Shown one piece after another: positions 1-10,267 of a stretch of DNA of 64,000 bases. This stretch comes from Verrucomicrobiota bacterium. Its GTDB lineage: Bacteria > Verrucomicrobiota > Verrucomicrobiia > Verrucomicrobiales > Akkermansiaceae. Where the stretch lies: assembly GCA_017301995.1 (NCBI GenBank), contig JAFLEH010000032.1:24860-88859 (forward strand), written 5' to 3'. Position 1 is the first letter of the stretch. Each line of letters begins with the position of its first letter. Position numbers and translations under genes: made by a program. The notes beneath the pieces are model-generated. The model worked only from the letters and a program-made list of their open reading frames with translations. It was not told the DNA's origin and searched no databases.

Positions 1-2
1 GG

Positions 3-275
3 AAACGGGGCGGCGGAGCCACGGAATTGTCCATCGACGAGGTGGAAGTCTCCAACGCGGAGCCCGAGGAGCGTATCCTCATGATCGATGAGGTTCTGAA
101 TCGTCTCGAAACACAGGATCCTGACAGCGCGCGGATCGTGACCCTGAAATTCTTCGGTGGCCTAACCAACAGGCAGATCGCCGAAATGGACGGCGTGACC
201 GAACGCACCATTGAGCGGCAGTGGGCCTATGCCCGGTCCTGTTTATATGAAATGATGATGGAGGAATGTCCGTGA
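3..275 (+). CDS. ECF RNA polymerase sigma factor, C-terminal part
   Basis: The reading frame is open to the left edge of the window, so the 5' end is missing; an internal TTG at 27 is not needed as a start. The visible part ends with a sigma region 4 helix-turn-helix (LTNRQIAEMDGVTERTIERQW), which would bind the promoter -35 element. The preceding segment (DEVLNRLETQDPDSARIVTLKFF) is typical of the ECF group found beside Ser/Thr kinases in Planctomycetes and Verrucomicrobia. The stop codon lies 10 nt inside the kinase gene that follows, so the two are probably translationally coupled and form a signalling pair. The sigma assignment is firm; the target regulon cannot be seen. Confidence 0.85.
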   Translation, partial: KRGGGATELSIDEVEVSNAEPEERILMIDEVLNRLETQDPDSARIVTLKFFGGLTNRQIAEMDGVTERTIERQWAYARSCLYEMMMEECP

Positions 276-2500
276 ACACAACTGACATGCGCAAGATCGA
301 GGCGCTGCTGCTGGAGTGCCTGACGGAAATCCCGGATTCCGGGGAGCGATCGTTGTTTCTCGACTGGGCCTGCCGCAGTGATGCGGATCTGCGATCGCGG
401 ATGAAGCGACTCCTCGAATCACGCGAACACTCCGCGCGCTTTTTCGACTTCGCGCCATTCGAAGCGTGCGAGCCGGATGATGGGAGCGAAGATGTTTCCG
501 GTGCCCCGGAAGTGATCGACATCGGCCTGCGGATCGGCAAATACCGCCTGGTCCGCCGCCTCGGAGCGGGAGGGTGCGGCGTGGTCTATCTGGCGGAACA
601 GGAAACTCCGGTGAAACGGCAGGTCGCCCTCAAGCTGATCCGGGTGGGGCTGGACCACGGGGAGGTCATCCGGCGATTCAAAATGGAGCGGCAGGCGCTG
701 GCGATGATGGACCATCCCGGCATCGCGCGGGTGCTCGATGCGGGTGCCACCGTCACGGGGCGGCCGTATTTCGTGATGCAGTGGGTGACCGGCGAGCGGA
801 TCACGGATTTCTGCGACAAGCACCGCCTATCCGTGGATCAAAGGCTGGAATTGTTCATCCGCGTCTGCCACGCAATCCAGCACGCGCACCAGAAGGGCGT
901 GATCCACCGCGACATCAAACCGTCCAACGTGCTGGTTTCCTTTCACGACGGAGTGCCGCTGCCCAAGGTGATCGACTTCGGGATTGCGAAAGCCACCGGC
1001 GTTGCGGACGCCAACTCCGAAGCCGTCCAGGAGTACGTTTGGGGAACGCCCAACTACATGAGCCCGGAACAGGGAACGCGCGGCGGGAGCGATGTGGACA
1101 CCCGCACCGATATTTTCAGCCTCGGCGTTCTGTTGTGCGAGCTTCTAACTGGATCGACGCCCTTCGCCGGCGGACCGGGATCCGCGAACACGGTGGAAAT
1201 GCGGCGCGGGTTGTTGGAACGCGTCGCATCGGCTCCGGGCGGGGTGTTTGCGAAGCTGCCCGCCGAAGCGCGGACGGCAGTGGCATCCAACCGCTCGTGC
1301 GGGCCACACGAATTGGCGCGGAAGCTCAGGGGCGATCTGGACGCCATCGTGATGAAATGCGTCCGGCGGGATCCCACGCAACGCTACAACACCGCGAGCG
1401 GTCTTGCCGTGGATGTGCGGCACCATCTGGACAACGACCCCGTGGGTGCCTGTTCCGCCGGACGCCGCTATCGTCTGGGAAAGCTCGTGCGCCGCAACAA
1501 GCTGGTGTTTGCCACCGGCGCGGTGGTGTTTGCCACCCTTGCCATGGGTTTCGGCACCTCGACCTGGCTGTTTCTCCGCGAGAAAGAGTCCCGCCGCGAA
1601 CAGGCGAGGCAGCGGGCACTGGCCGAGCAATCGCGCGCCGCGGAAGCGGCTTTGCGCGAAAGGGCGGAGGCCGGGGAGGTCTGCGCCCATGCCGCGGTTA
1701 GACTCTTCTACGGGGATCTGGCGGAGGCGGACCGCATCGTCGCCAACATCCCCGAAGACCTCGTGCCGCCGTCATTGGAAGCCGCGGATTTGTTCAGCAA
1801 GTTGGGCGACTGGCACCTCGCCGCCCTGCGTTGGCCGCAAGCCTCGAAGTGTTTCTCCCTGCTGGTGGAATCCAAAAGCTCGGTGGACACATCCGACACG
1901 GACAGTGTTTCCCGCAATCTGCTGCCGGCGGTGGCGGCCGCCTGCGAAGCGGAGGACTGGAACCGCTACGAGCGACTCCGGAAAATCGCGGTCCAGCGAT
2001 TCGGAGAGACCCGCCACCCGGTGGTCGCGGAGCAGATCGTCAAGGTGAGTCTGCTGAAACCCGCCGATCCTTCGATCATGGCCAGACTTGCGCCACTCGG
2101 CGGGTTTATTTCCGACGCCTTAGCCGGAAATCCAACTTTGGAAACCACACCGAATCTGAAGGCATGGGCCTGTTTTTCAATGGCACTTTGGGACTACCGC
2201 AAGGGAGAGTTCGAGACATCGATCCAATGGGCGCAAAAGTCCCTTGATCTCGAAGACAAGAACCCCGCGAGGGTTTCCAGCGTGAAACTCCTGCTTGCCA
2301 TGGTGCATTTCCGCATGGGACGACCGCAGGACGCCCGTGACCTGCTCCATGAGGCGGCACCGACAGTCCGCACGATTCTGAGTGGAGATATCCAAGCATG
2401 GTCGAACAACTCGCTGGGCATCGTTTGGCCGGATTGGGCGAATGCTCACGTCCTTCTGAATGAGGCGGAAACACTGATCGGCGCGGACGGCAACCGCTAA
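266..2500 (+). CDS. Transmembrane Ser/Thr protein kinase
   Basis: A Hanks-type kinase of 744 residues. The glycine-rich loop (LGAGGCGVVYLA) is near residue 97, followed by the VAIK-like ALKLI, the catalytic HRDIKPSN near 214, DFGIAKA near 237 and the APE-like MSPEQ near 267. All key catalytic residues are present, so it should be active. A single membrane helix at about 412-435 separates the cytoplasmic kinase from a 300-residue C-terminal region rich in paired alpha helices (TPR-like), probably the extracytoplasmic sensor. The ATG at 266 overlaps the end of the sigma factor gene by 10 nt. Kinase-sigma pairs of this type are known in this phylum; a role in controlling the adjacent sigma factor is inference. 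Confidence 0.9.
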   Translation: MSVNTTDMRKIEALLLECLTEIPDSGERSLFLDWACRSDADLRSRMKRLLESREHSARFFDFAPFEACEPDDGSEDVSGAPEVIDIGLRIGKYRLVRRLGAGGCGVVYLAEQETPVKRQVALKLIRVGLDHGEVIRRFKMERQALAMMDHPGIARVLDAGATVTGRPYFVMQWVTGERITDFCDKHRLSVDQRLELFIRVCHAIQHAHQKGVIHRDIKPSNVLVSFHDGVPLPKVIDFGIAKATGVADANSEAVQEYVWGTPNYMSPEQGTRGGSDVDTRTDIFSLGVLLCELLTGSTPFAGGPGSANTVEMRRGLLERVASAPGGVFAKLPAEARTAVASNRSCGPHELARKLRGDLDAIVMKCVRRDPTQRYNTASGLAVDVRHHLDNDPVGACSAGRRYRLGKLVRRNKLVFATGAVVFATLAMGFGTSTWLFLREKESRREQARQRALAEQSRAAEAALRERAEAGEVCAHAAVRLFYGDLAEADRIVANIPEDLVPPSLEAADLFSKLGDWHLAALRWPQASKCFSLLVESKSSVDTSDTDSVSRNLLPAVAAACEAEDWNRYERLRKIAVQRFGETRHPVVAEQIVKVSLLKPADPSIMARLAPLGGFISDALAGNPTLETTPNLKAWACFSMALWDYRKGEFETSIQWAQKSLDLEDKNPARVSSVKLLLAMVHFRMGRPQDARDLLHEAAPTVRTILSGDIQAWSNNSLGIVWPDWANAHVLLNEAETLIGADGNR

Positions 2501-2563
2501 ACCCGACATTTCCGGGCATTTTGGAACGGATCCGGAAAAACTAGAATATTTTGTGTCGGGTTT
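2499..2563 (+). terminator. Nested inverted repeat after the kinase gene
   Basis: A perfect 10-bp inverted repeat (AAACCCGACA at 2499-2508 and TGTCGGGTTT at 2554-2563) encloses a second one (TTTCCGG at about 2510 and CCGGAAA at about 2531). It starts on the kinase stop codon and its right arm ends in Ts, so a transcription terminator is the simplest reading. Confidence 0.55.
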
Positions 2564-2656
2564 GATCGGTGAATTGCGATCTGGAGGTGGCGCACCCCAT
2601 CCCGATGGCGCGGGTGGTGCCGAAAATCCAATCCAATCCCGAAAGCCCGACCTACC

Positions 2657-3532
2657 ATGAACAAACTGAAACTGGCCGTTTCCGGCATCTTACTCGTGTC
2701 CGGGGCCTCGCATGCCGCATTGATCAGCCACGAATCGTTCTCCGGCTACAGCGCCGGCGTCCAGATCGACGAAGGTGCCAATCTGCCGTCGCCCGCCGTC
2801 ACCGGCTACACCGGCAATTGGACCGCGACCAATTGGGGAACCCAGCAGCCGTCCATCACGGTTGGTTCCCTGGTTTACTCCGATCCCCTGTATCTGGGTT
2901 CGTCGGGCGACAAAGTCGGCGTGCCATCGACCGCGCCGACCGAGATCATCGAATCGACGAGCGGTCGCGCGTACCGCTCGCTGGAGAGTTCCCTCACCGT
3001 CACTTCCTCCACCAACACCACCCTCTATCTGAGCTTCCTTTTCCAAAGCGGACAACAGACCGGAAACACCACTTACCAAACCTTGCATTTGAACCAAGGT
3101 ACCAATGGGGACGCGAGCCGTGCTTTCGATATCGGAATCACCGACAACGGGGCACTTGATGGAAACGAGTTCGGTTTCGGCGTGAATGACAATTATGGGG
3201 TGGGCACCTCCCAAGAACTCGGTGCCGCGAACACAACCGTCAACCTGCTCGTCGTGAAGTTCGATCTCAGTCCGGCGGCGAACAGCGACGGCGTCACCGC
3301 CTGGCTGAATCCCACTCTGGGTGGTGTGGGCGATCCGTCCGGAGGCGTCTCGGTCACCGGGGTGAATCTGGTTTGGAACTCCCTCATGCTTTCCGACTAC
3401 GACGGCAACGCCGCCTCATGGGATGAAATCCGCTGGGGCACCGATTTCAACACCGTGACCGTCCCCGAGCCGTCTGCCGCGCTTCTTGGCGGCCTTGGCG
3501 TGCTGGCGTTTCTCCGCCGCAGACGGGATTGA
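2657..3532 (+). CDS. PEP-CTERM-anchored exported protein
   Basis: A 291-residue secreted protein with a signal peptide at residues 1-20 (MNKLKLAVSG to SHA) and a C-terminal PEP-CTERM tail (VPEPS, a hydrophobic stretch, then RRRRD). Such tails are recognised by exosortase and direct proteins to the cell surface. The body, about residues 21-265, is rich in Gly, Ser, Thr and Asn and looks like an all-beta sandwich of the LamG/concanavalin type. Almost the whole body recurs inside the next gene (shared landmarks SHESF, LYLGSSG, YLSFLFQSGQ, LSDYDGN, WDEIRWG). No enzyme motif is visible. Binding of a surface glycan or matrix is inference. Confidence 0.75.
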   Translation: MNKLKLAVSGILLVSGASHAALISHESFSGYSAGVQIDEGANLPSPAVTGYTGNWTATNWGTQQPSITVGSLVYSDPLYLGSSGDKVGVPSTAPTEIIESTSGRAYRSLESSLTVTSSTNTTLYLSFLFQSGQQTGNTTYQTLHLNQGTNGDASRAFDIGITDNGALDGNEFGFGVNDNYGVGTSQELGAANTTVNLLVVKFDLSPAANSDGVTAWLNPTLGGVGDPSGGVSVTGVNLVWNSLMLSDYDGNAASWDEIRWGTDFNTVTVPEPSAALLGGLGVLAFLRRRRD

Positions 3533-3556
3533 TAGGTCAGATCCCGGACATCCGGA

Positions 3557-3581
3557 CATCCCGATTTTCGATTTCGGGATG
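3557..3581 (+). terminator. Hairpin after the PEP-CTERM gene
   Basis: CATCCCGA at 3557-3564 pairs with TCGGGATG at 3574-3581 around a T-rich loop, 25 nt after the stop codon. No clear T-run follows, so it may be a weak terminator or an mRNA-stabilising hairpin. Confidence 0.45.
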
Positions 3582-3654
3582 CCCGTGTGGATTTCAACAA
3601 TCGTATCCGAAACCACCCGGTGGCAGATGCTCCGGGCCACTCCTCATAAAATCC

Positions 3655-6096
3655 ATGAACGCCAGAATCATCGCCGCGCTCGCATTCGCCGCATTCACCA
3701 CCGACGGAACCTTCGGCGCCGCCATCACCTCGATGGCCGCCACTCCCTACGTTGGGTCGGAAGATATCTCCCATCTCGGCAATCCCGCCTCGGACACGCT
3801 CAATATCAACGGCACCGGTGCCGCAAACACCGCCGAGAACGATGCGAGCACCTATGTGGCGAACGATCGCACCACTCAGGGCCAGACTTTCACGGTGTCC
3901 GGTTCCGGCGCCATCAACGGAATCTGGGTCAAACACGTCGGCTACACGGCAACCCTAACCAACGGAACCTGGTCCGGCCTAACCGACGGATCCACGGTTT
4001 CAGTTAGGATCCACTCGGTTTCCGGCACCGTATTGACCCAGATTGCCAGCGAAACCGCCACCGTTGCCAGCGGCAGCGGCATCGGCGGCGGCGGGCAGAA
4101 CTGGGCGGGCAGTGGAATGGACGGTACCGGAAAGTGGCTTCACCTCACCTTCGATACACCGGTCGTCCTTCCCGCGGGCGGTATTTATGCCTTCGACCTC
4201 ACGTCCACCGGCCCTTGGTTCGAGCTGGCGGGTCTGGAGGCCGGAACCTATGAAGGCGGTGCCGCCTTCACCACCCAGAACAAGAACGATCTCAGCACCG
4301 CAAGCACTTTCAACGGGGCGGGTCCGGCTGCGGATCACGGAACGGGCGACCGGATCTTCATCGTGGATATCGCTTCAACCCTGCCTGCCATCCCAACCGT
4401 CATCGTTGATCCGCTCGATGCCTCCGGATTCGTGGGCGGGAATTTTTCCCTGATCTCCGAGGCACAGGGAGATCCCGCGCCAACCTATCAATGGGAGCGT
4501 TCGGAAGATGGCACCACGGGATGGGCGCCGATCCCCGATGCCACGGAAGCCACCTATCCGATCATTTTCGCGATGTATGCGGACCAAGGCTACTATCGCG
4601 TGGTTGCTACCAATACCAACGGATCCGACACCAGCGGCGTCGCGCACCTCACTCTCACCTATCCGAACCCCGCCATCGTGACCCAACCGGCTTCCACAGC
4701 GGCCCAGGTGGGTTCGAATGTCACCCTGTCGGTGTCCGCTGGCGGCTTGGGGAATCTATCCTACCAGTGGCACGACGGAAACGACAACCCGGTCGGAACC
4801 GGTTCGAACGAGCTTTCCTTCACCAACATCCAATCCGTGAATGCCGGAAACTATTATGTGATTATCACGGACGACGCGGGCTTGGCCGATACCGGAAGCA
4901 CCACCACAATCCGTTCGGAAACGGTGACGCTTTCCGTCTTCGAACCGTGGTCCGGACTGGTCAGTCACGAATCCTTTGACACCGCCGCGGGTTACGTCGA
5001 GGGTTCCCTCCCCGCCCAGAATACGGCGGTCGCGGGATACACCGGACCTTGGACGGGGGTTGATTTCGGCACCGGTTGGCCCGGCGTTTCCTCCGGCACC
5101 CTTGCTTACACGAATCCGCTTTATCTCGGATCATCGGGAGCCAAGGCATCGGTTGCCAACAACAGCATAGGCGGGGAAATCAACGCGGCCAACAGCGGCA
5201 GGGTCTATCGGATGTTGGACGCGCCGCTGGTGGTCGGCGACCATACCACAGGCACACGCTACCTGAGCTTCCTGTTCCAAAGCGGCCAGGAAACCGGCGC
5301 CACGGTCTATCAGATGCTCTCGCTGGCCAGCGCGAACACCGGCGACGGCGTCCGCCCGTTCGATATCGGCCTCACCACCAATGGCGGCCACCCCGGAACG
5401 AATTACAACTTCGGAGTCTCCGATTCCTACACCAGCACCGGTGTGGCGGCGGATGCCTATGTCCACCTTTTCGTGGTGAGGTTCGACCTGAGCGCCGCGG
5501 CATACGCCGACACCGTAACGGTCTGGGTGGATCCCGCCCCCGGTGCGGCCGAACCAAGCGGCGGCACCACCGTCACCGGCGCAAACCTCAACTGGAACCG
5601 CATCTTCCTATCCGACTACGATGGCAATTCCGCCGCGTGGGATGAGATCCGCTGGGGCAGCAGCTTCTCCAGCGTCACCCTGAATCCGAATCCTCCCGAT
5701 GACTACGCGGCGTGGATTTCCGGCTATCCGGGCGTGGGTGCCCTAACCGGCTTCGATGACGACGCGGACCGCGACGGCATCAAGAACGGCTTGGAAAACC
5801 TCTTCGGCACCGACCCGAGCGTTTCGAACCAGGGCATCGTCCAGATTGCCAGAAGCGGCAACACCGTCACTTTCCAGCATCCCGCGAACGCGACTCCCGC
5901 AAGCGATGTCTCCGCATCCTACGTCTGGTCCACCGACCTCACTGCCTTCCATGCGGACGGCGAGAATTCGGACGGAGCAACCGTCAATTTCGCCACAAGC
6001 ACGGCCGCGGGGATTACCTCGGTCACCGCCACCGTCACAGGAACCCTGCCCGCCAGGCTGTTCCTGTCCCTCAAGGCAACTCGGGCGGCACACTGA
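3655..6096 (+). CDS. Large exported Ig-like multidomain protein
   Basis: The start is set at ATG 3655, because only from there does a signal peptide appear (MNARIIAALAFAAFTTDGTFGA); this gives 813 residues. In order there is an N-terminal beta domain (about 23-240), two immunoglobulin-like domains (about 244-335 and 338-430, with the YQW and G.YYV core motifs), and a LamG-like module (about 438-680) paralogous to the whole body of the preceding PEP-CTERM protein. The C-terminal part carries a DDDADRDGIKNGLE calcium-loop-like motif. No PEP-CTERM tail is present, so it may be released or use another anchor. The domain set suggests adhesion or glycan binding at the surface; no catalytic motif was seen. 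Confidence 0.7.
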   Translation: MNARIIAALAFAAFTTDGTFGAAITSMAATPYVGSEDISHLGNPASDTLNINGTGAANTAENDASTYVANDRTTQGQTFTVSGSGAINGIWVKHVGYTATLTNGTWSGLTDGSTVSVRIHSVSGTVLTQIASETATVASGSGIGGGGQNWAGSGMDGTGKWLHLTFDTPVVLPAGGIYAFDLTSTGPWFELAGLEAGTYEGGAAFTTQNKNDLSTASTFNGAGPAADHGTGDRIFIVDIASTLPAIPTVIVDPLDASGFVGGNFSLISEAQGDPAPTYQWERSEDGTTGWAPIPDATEATYPIIFAMYADQGYYRVVATNTNGSDTSGVAHLTLTYPNPAIVTQPASTAAQVGSNVTLSVSAGGLGNLSYQWHDGNDNPVGTGSNELSFTNIQSVNAGNYYVIITDDAGLADTGSTTTIRSETVTLSVFEPWSGLVSHESFDTAAGYVEGSLPAQNTAVAGYTGPWTGVDFGTGWPGVSSGTLAYTNPLYLGSSGAKASVANNSIGGEINAANSGRVYRMLDAPLVVGDHTTGTRYLSFLFQSGQETGATVYQMLSLASANTGDGVRPFDIGLTTNGGHPGTNYNFGVSDSYTSTGVAADAYVHLFVVRFDLSAAAYADTVTVWVDPAPGAAEPSGGTTVTGANLNWNRIFLSDYDGNSAAWDEIRWGSSFSSVTLNPNPPDDYAAWISGYPGVGALTGFDDDADRDGIKNGLENLFGTDPSVSNQGIVQIARSGNTVTFQHPANATPASDVSASYVWSTDLTAFHADGENSDGATVNFATSTAAGITSVTATVTGTLPARLFLSLKATRAAH

Positions 6097-6374
6097 GAAA
6101 CCGCGCCCGGTCCGCATGTGATCCCCTGTTCAACTTTGGCGGATTCAGGGCTTTATTCGGTCGTTTGCCGGCCCCCTTGGGTGAATCTCGGGCGACATTC
6201 TGCAATATCATCGCGGAAGAATTTGCATAAAACGGTTAATTCGTGCTTGACGCCCACGGGTTGAACCTGTGAATTCCCGTTCGTCGGCGGCCAATCCTGG
6301 ATTTGGGGTTGGTCGTCGGGGCGAGAATTAATCATTTTATTCCAAATCCGCATCCCAACCCAACCACAAACCCC

Positions 6375-9300
6375 ATGAAATCCAAATTCCCAAGCACGGT
6401 CGTCTTGATTGTCGCCGCGGCGTTGATTCAAACCACGGCCGCCCAGGTGGCCATCAACGGCACGGGCAGTCTCGTGACCAACAGCAACGCCACCACACCG
6501 GGATCCTCCACCTACACCTACAACTTGGCGAACCCATCAAGTGCAAAGGCATTGGTGGTGGCCTATTACAACGACAACGGCACGGCGGTGGCCAGCGCGA
6601 CCTTCGCCACCAACGCGGCGACCAAGTTCGCGACACAGGGTCGCACCGCGATCGCCTGCTATTTCCTGCCGCAGCCCGCGCCTTCGTCGGTGGCGATCAA
6701 GTTCACCCTGAGCGGTGCGGGTGCTCCTACCGCGGGGATGTTCGTTTACGAACTCAGCAGCGTGGACACCTCCGGCGGTGCCGCCTCGGTGGATTCGGGC
6801 ACGGGAGCGTCCATCACGACCACGGGCGACGGAAAGTTCGTTCTTAACTTCAAGGGAATCAACAACAGCAATGGCGCGGGAACGGTTCCGGCCGGGACAT
6901 CGATCATTCCAAGCGCGAATTCGGCGGTATTCGACATGAACGGCGGCGCGGGCGGAGGCGCGCTAGCCCGAGGCTACGCGCCATCATCGGGAACGGCGGG
7001 CACCAAGACGCTCGGCTGGACCGCGGGCGCCGACGGTGAGGTCTCCATGGCATTCGTGCAGGCCGGCAATCCGGATGCCGACGGAGATGGATTGTTGGAC
7101 TCATGGGAAGTCACCAATTTCGGCAGTGTCGCGGCCTACAACGGAACCGCCGATCCGGACAACGACACCTATACAAACGAGCAGGAGGAAACGGCGGGAT
7201 CCGACCCGAAAGTCGCCGCTTCCATCCCGGGAGACATCGACGGTGACCAGTTCTCCGATGCCACCGAACTCACCTATTTCGGCAACCTGAGCCAAACTCC
7301 GGGAGGCGACACCGACGGTGACTACGCCACCAACGCGGCCGAGATCGCCGACGGAAAATCCCCCACCAACGCGGGTTCCTGGCCCGATACGGATGCCGAC
7401 GGCATGTGCGACGGATGGGAAACCGCGCGCGGATTGAACGTCGGGGCCAACGACTCGGCCGACGACGCGGATAGCGACGGCAGCACCAATCTGGCTGAGT
7501 TTTTCGCGGGAACCGCGCCTAACGATGCGGCGTGGATGCCGGGAAATGCCAAACTCGCGCACCGCTGGAGCTTCACCGGAAACCTAACCGACTCCGTGGG
7601 CGGCAGCACCGCACAGGTGGCCAACAACACCCCGGCCAATGCCGGCCAAACATCCACCCAGGGTGCGACCGACTACAGCCTAACCGGCGGCGCGAAGGCG
7701 ACCAGCGACTATCTGGTTCTGGGCAACAACCTGCTCAGCGGGCTACAAACCGGCGGCGTCCAACCGGTCACCATCGAACTCTGGGCCACCCAGAACCTGG
7801 TGCAGAGCTGGAGCCGGATTTTCGACATCGGCAAGGACGACGGAGTGAACCCTGGCAACAACCAATCCCTGCGCATGACGTGGTCCCAGGGCACCGATGT
7901 GAACCTCGATCAAGTCGGTTGGGAAGGGCAGGCCGTCGCCTACGGACCCGGCAACGCTCCCTACGTGCCCGGTGTTCCCTATCACATCGTGATGACTATC
8001 ACCCCGGCCGTTTTCACCAACGGAGCCATCGCCAACGGCGCGCGGGTGACATGGTATTCAGCGCCCGCATCAACCAGCCAGGCAGCCGGACATCCGATCT
8101 ACGCCGCGAAAGGAACCTTCAACACCGCCAGCGACCTGCGCGCCCTGATCGACACCGCCTTCACGCTAGGCCGGTCCCTCTATCCGGACAACACCGCCTC
8201 CGCCGCCTACGACGAGGTCCGCATCTGGAAAGGCGCGCTCAGCGACACCGAACGGAAACTCTTCCAACTCATCGGTCCCGATAGCATGGACCGCTCCGAC
8301 GCCGACGCCGACGGCTTCCCGGATGCATGGGAAACCGCGCGCTTCGGCAACACCACCACCGCCACCGCGGGAGTGGACTCCGACGGCGACGGCACCTACG
8401 ACGATGACGAATTCGTAGCGGAAACCAACCCGAACGATATCGCGTCCACTCTAGCCGACTCCGACAAGGACAATCTCGCCGACGCCTGGGAACTCCAATA
8501 CTTCAAGAACCTGCTAAAGGTCGGCACCGATGATCCGGACAACGACTTTTGCGACAACGAACTTGAGGAAACCAGCGGCACCCAACCCAACAACGCCGCC
8601 AGCAGCCCTGACACCGACGCCGACACCATCGCGGACGGATGGGAATACCGCTGGTTCGGCGACCTGACGACCGCCGACGCCACTTCCAACAACGACGGCG
8701 ATTTCGACACCGATGTACAAGAAGCCGCGCTCGGAAGCAACCCGACTAACAAATTCTCCGGCCGCGACCTCGATGCCGACGGACTGGCGGACTACTGGGA
8801 GTATTTCCATTTCAACCCGTATGTCGGAGAAGGTCCGAATCCTGCCGCCCCGCTGTGGAGAAGCTACAACGGCGGCAACGACTTCGACGGTGACACCGCC
8901 GACAACACGGCCGAGTTCGCGGACTCCACCAACCCAGCGGACGCCGGTTCCGTGAAGGACACCAACGGCGACGGCATCTACGATGGAATCCTCCTTGCCG
9001 CGACCGATGGTTTCGGACAGACCTCGTTCAACGCGGGGACCAACTGGACCGGTGCCGCCGCTCCCGTGGCGGGCAAAAACTACCTCGTTCCCTCCGGGCT
9101 AAGGCTTCGCACGCCGGATGTGGCGACCACTTCCGCGACCTTCAACGGTTCCAAACTGGCGATCGCCGGCGAACTGGGACTGAAAGGTGACGGCAGCACC
9201 TTCAACGCCAACTACATTCTCGCCAACTCCTCCGGAACGGCGAGCATCACCAACATCGTCAACGCCGGAGGCACGGTCACCCTCGGTGGGACCCTGGATA

Positions 9301-10244
9301 TCAAGACGGCTTCCACCGTGAACGCCCAGAACGGCGGCATCGCCCTCGCGGGTGTGGTTTCCGGCAGCGGCGCCCTCGACCTAACCGATCTCACGCCCGC
9401 GCCGCTCACTCCCACCTCCATCCAGTTCAACAACGCGGCGAACACCTACACCGGAAACATCACCCTGCGTTCCGGCGTCAACCTCATCGTGAACGGGGCG
9501 CTCACTCCGGGAACCGGCAGCACGTATTATCTAACACCCGCCACCACGGGAGTCACCAACTCCATCGGCGGATCGGGTTCGATCACCCTCGCGGGCACCC
9601 TGAACATCGACCTCGCGGCGGCCGTTCCCTCGGTCGGAGCGGCGTGGCAGTTGGTTTCCACCGCCGCCGTGACCTACGATGCCGATTTCACGGTGACCGG
9701 ATCGGGCTTCACCCCGGATGCCGGGGCAGTCGGCACCCGCGTGTGGACCAGTGGCGATGGAAACTACGCGTTCAGCGAGGCCACCGGCACGCTCGGTTTC
9801 ATCGGAACCTTGGGCTATGCCGGTTGGGCGTCAACCTCCGGACTAACAGTCGGATCGAATGACGGACCGGATGCCAATCCCGACAACGACTCCTGCGCCA
9901 ACGTGCTGGAGTATCAGCTTCACGGCAATCCACTGGCCTTCGACGGCGATCTGGTGACCCGCACCGAAGACGCGACCCACCTGACCTTCACCTTCCAGCG
10001 CTATGACCTATCCGAAGGCGACACCGCGCTGGCCTTCCGCTGGAGCGCCGATCTTTCCACCTGGAACAGCGTGCCGGTGGGTGCCACAAGCGCCGGCCCG
10101 GACGCCAACGGCGTAACGGTCACGGTGACCGAAGACGGCGGCACGACCGCGGACTACGATCTGATCGTGGTGAAACTGCCCAAGGCCAATGCGGTGGGCG
10201 GCAAACTCTTCGGCCAACTCTCCGGATCCACCATCCAACCGTAA
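6375..10244 (+). CDS. Very large exported protein with LamG and DxDxDG repeats
   Basis: ATG 6375 is chosen because it gives a signal peptide (MKSKFPSTVVLIVAAALIQTTAA); total 1289 residues. The N-terminal beta domain is followed by thrombospondin-type-3-like calcium repeats (about 233-390; motifs such as DADGDGLLDSWE and DTDADGMCDGWE), a LamG/concanavalin-like domain (about 393-638, starting HRWSFTGNLTDS), more DxDxDG repeats (about 640-870), and a beta-helical region resembling autotransporter-associated repeats (about 875-1138, TYTGNITLRSG). The C-terminal domain again starts with a calcium-like loop. The roughly even repeat spacing implies an elongated Ca-stabilised stalk. It probably acts at the surface in adhesion or polysaccharide capture; substrate unknown. 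Confidence 0.7.
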   Translation: MKSKFPSTVVLIVAAALIQTTAAQVAINGTGSLVTNSNATTPGSSTYTYNLANPSSAKALVVAYYNDNGTAVASATFATNAATKFATQGRTAIACYFLPQPAPSSVAIKFTLSGAGAPTAGMFVYELSSVDTSGGAASVDSGTGASITTTGDGKFVLNFKGINNSNGAGTVPAGTSIIPSANSAVFDMNGGAGGGALARGYAPSSGTAGTKTLGWTAGADGEVSMAFVQAGNPDADGDGLLDSWEVTNFGSVAAYNGTADPDNDTYTNEQEETAGSDPKVAASIPGDIDGDQFSDATELTYFGNLSQTPGGDTDGDYATNAAEIADGKSPTNAGSWPDTDADGMCDGWETARGLNVGANDSADDADSDGSTNLAEFFAGTAPNDAAWMPGNAKLAHRWSFTGNLTDSVGGSTAQVANNTPANAGQTSTQGATDYSLTGGAKATSDYLVLGNNLLSGLQTGGVQPVTIELWATQNLVQSWSRIFDIGKDDGVNPGNNQSLRMTWSQGTDVNLDQVGWEGQAVAYGPGNAPYVPGVPYHIVMTITPAVFTNGAIANGARVTWYSAPASTSQAAGHPIYAAKGTFNTASDLRALIDTAFTLGRSLYPDNTASAAYDEVRIWKGALSDTERKLFQLIGPDSMDRSDADADGFPDAWETARFGNTTTATAGVDSDGDGTYDDDEFVAETNPNDIASTLADSDKDNLADAWELQYFKNLLKVGTDDPDNDFCDNELEETSGTQPNNAASSPDTDADTIADGWEYRWFGDLTTADATSNNDGDFDTDVQEAALGSNPTNKFSGRDLDADGLADYWEYFHFNPYVGEGPNPAAPLWRSYNGGNDFDGDTADNTAEFADSTNPADAGSVKDTNGDGIYDGILLAATDGFGQTSFNAGTNWTGAAAPVAGKNYLVPSGLRLRTPDVATTSATFNGSKLAIAGELGLKGDGSTFNANYILANSSGTASITNIVNAGGTVTLGGTLDIKTASTVNAQNGGIALAGVVSGSGALDLTDLTPAPLTPTSIQFNNAANTYTGNITLRSGVNLIVNGALTPGTGSTYYLTPATTGVTNSIGGSGSITLAGTLNIDLAAAVPSVGAAWQLVSTAAVTYDADFTVTGSGFTPDAGAVGTRVWTSGDGNYAFSEATGTLGFIGTLGYAGWASTSGLTVGSNDGPDANPDNDSCANVLEYQLHGNPLAFDGDLVTRTEDATHLTFTFQRYDLSEGDTALAFRWSADLSTWNSVPVGATSAGPDANGVTVTVTEDGGTTADYDLIVVKLPKANAVGGKLFGQLSGSTIQP

Positions 10245-10267
10245 CTCAGGGACAATCCGAAAAACAG

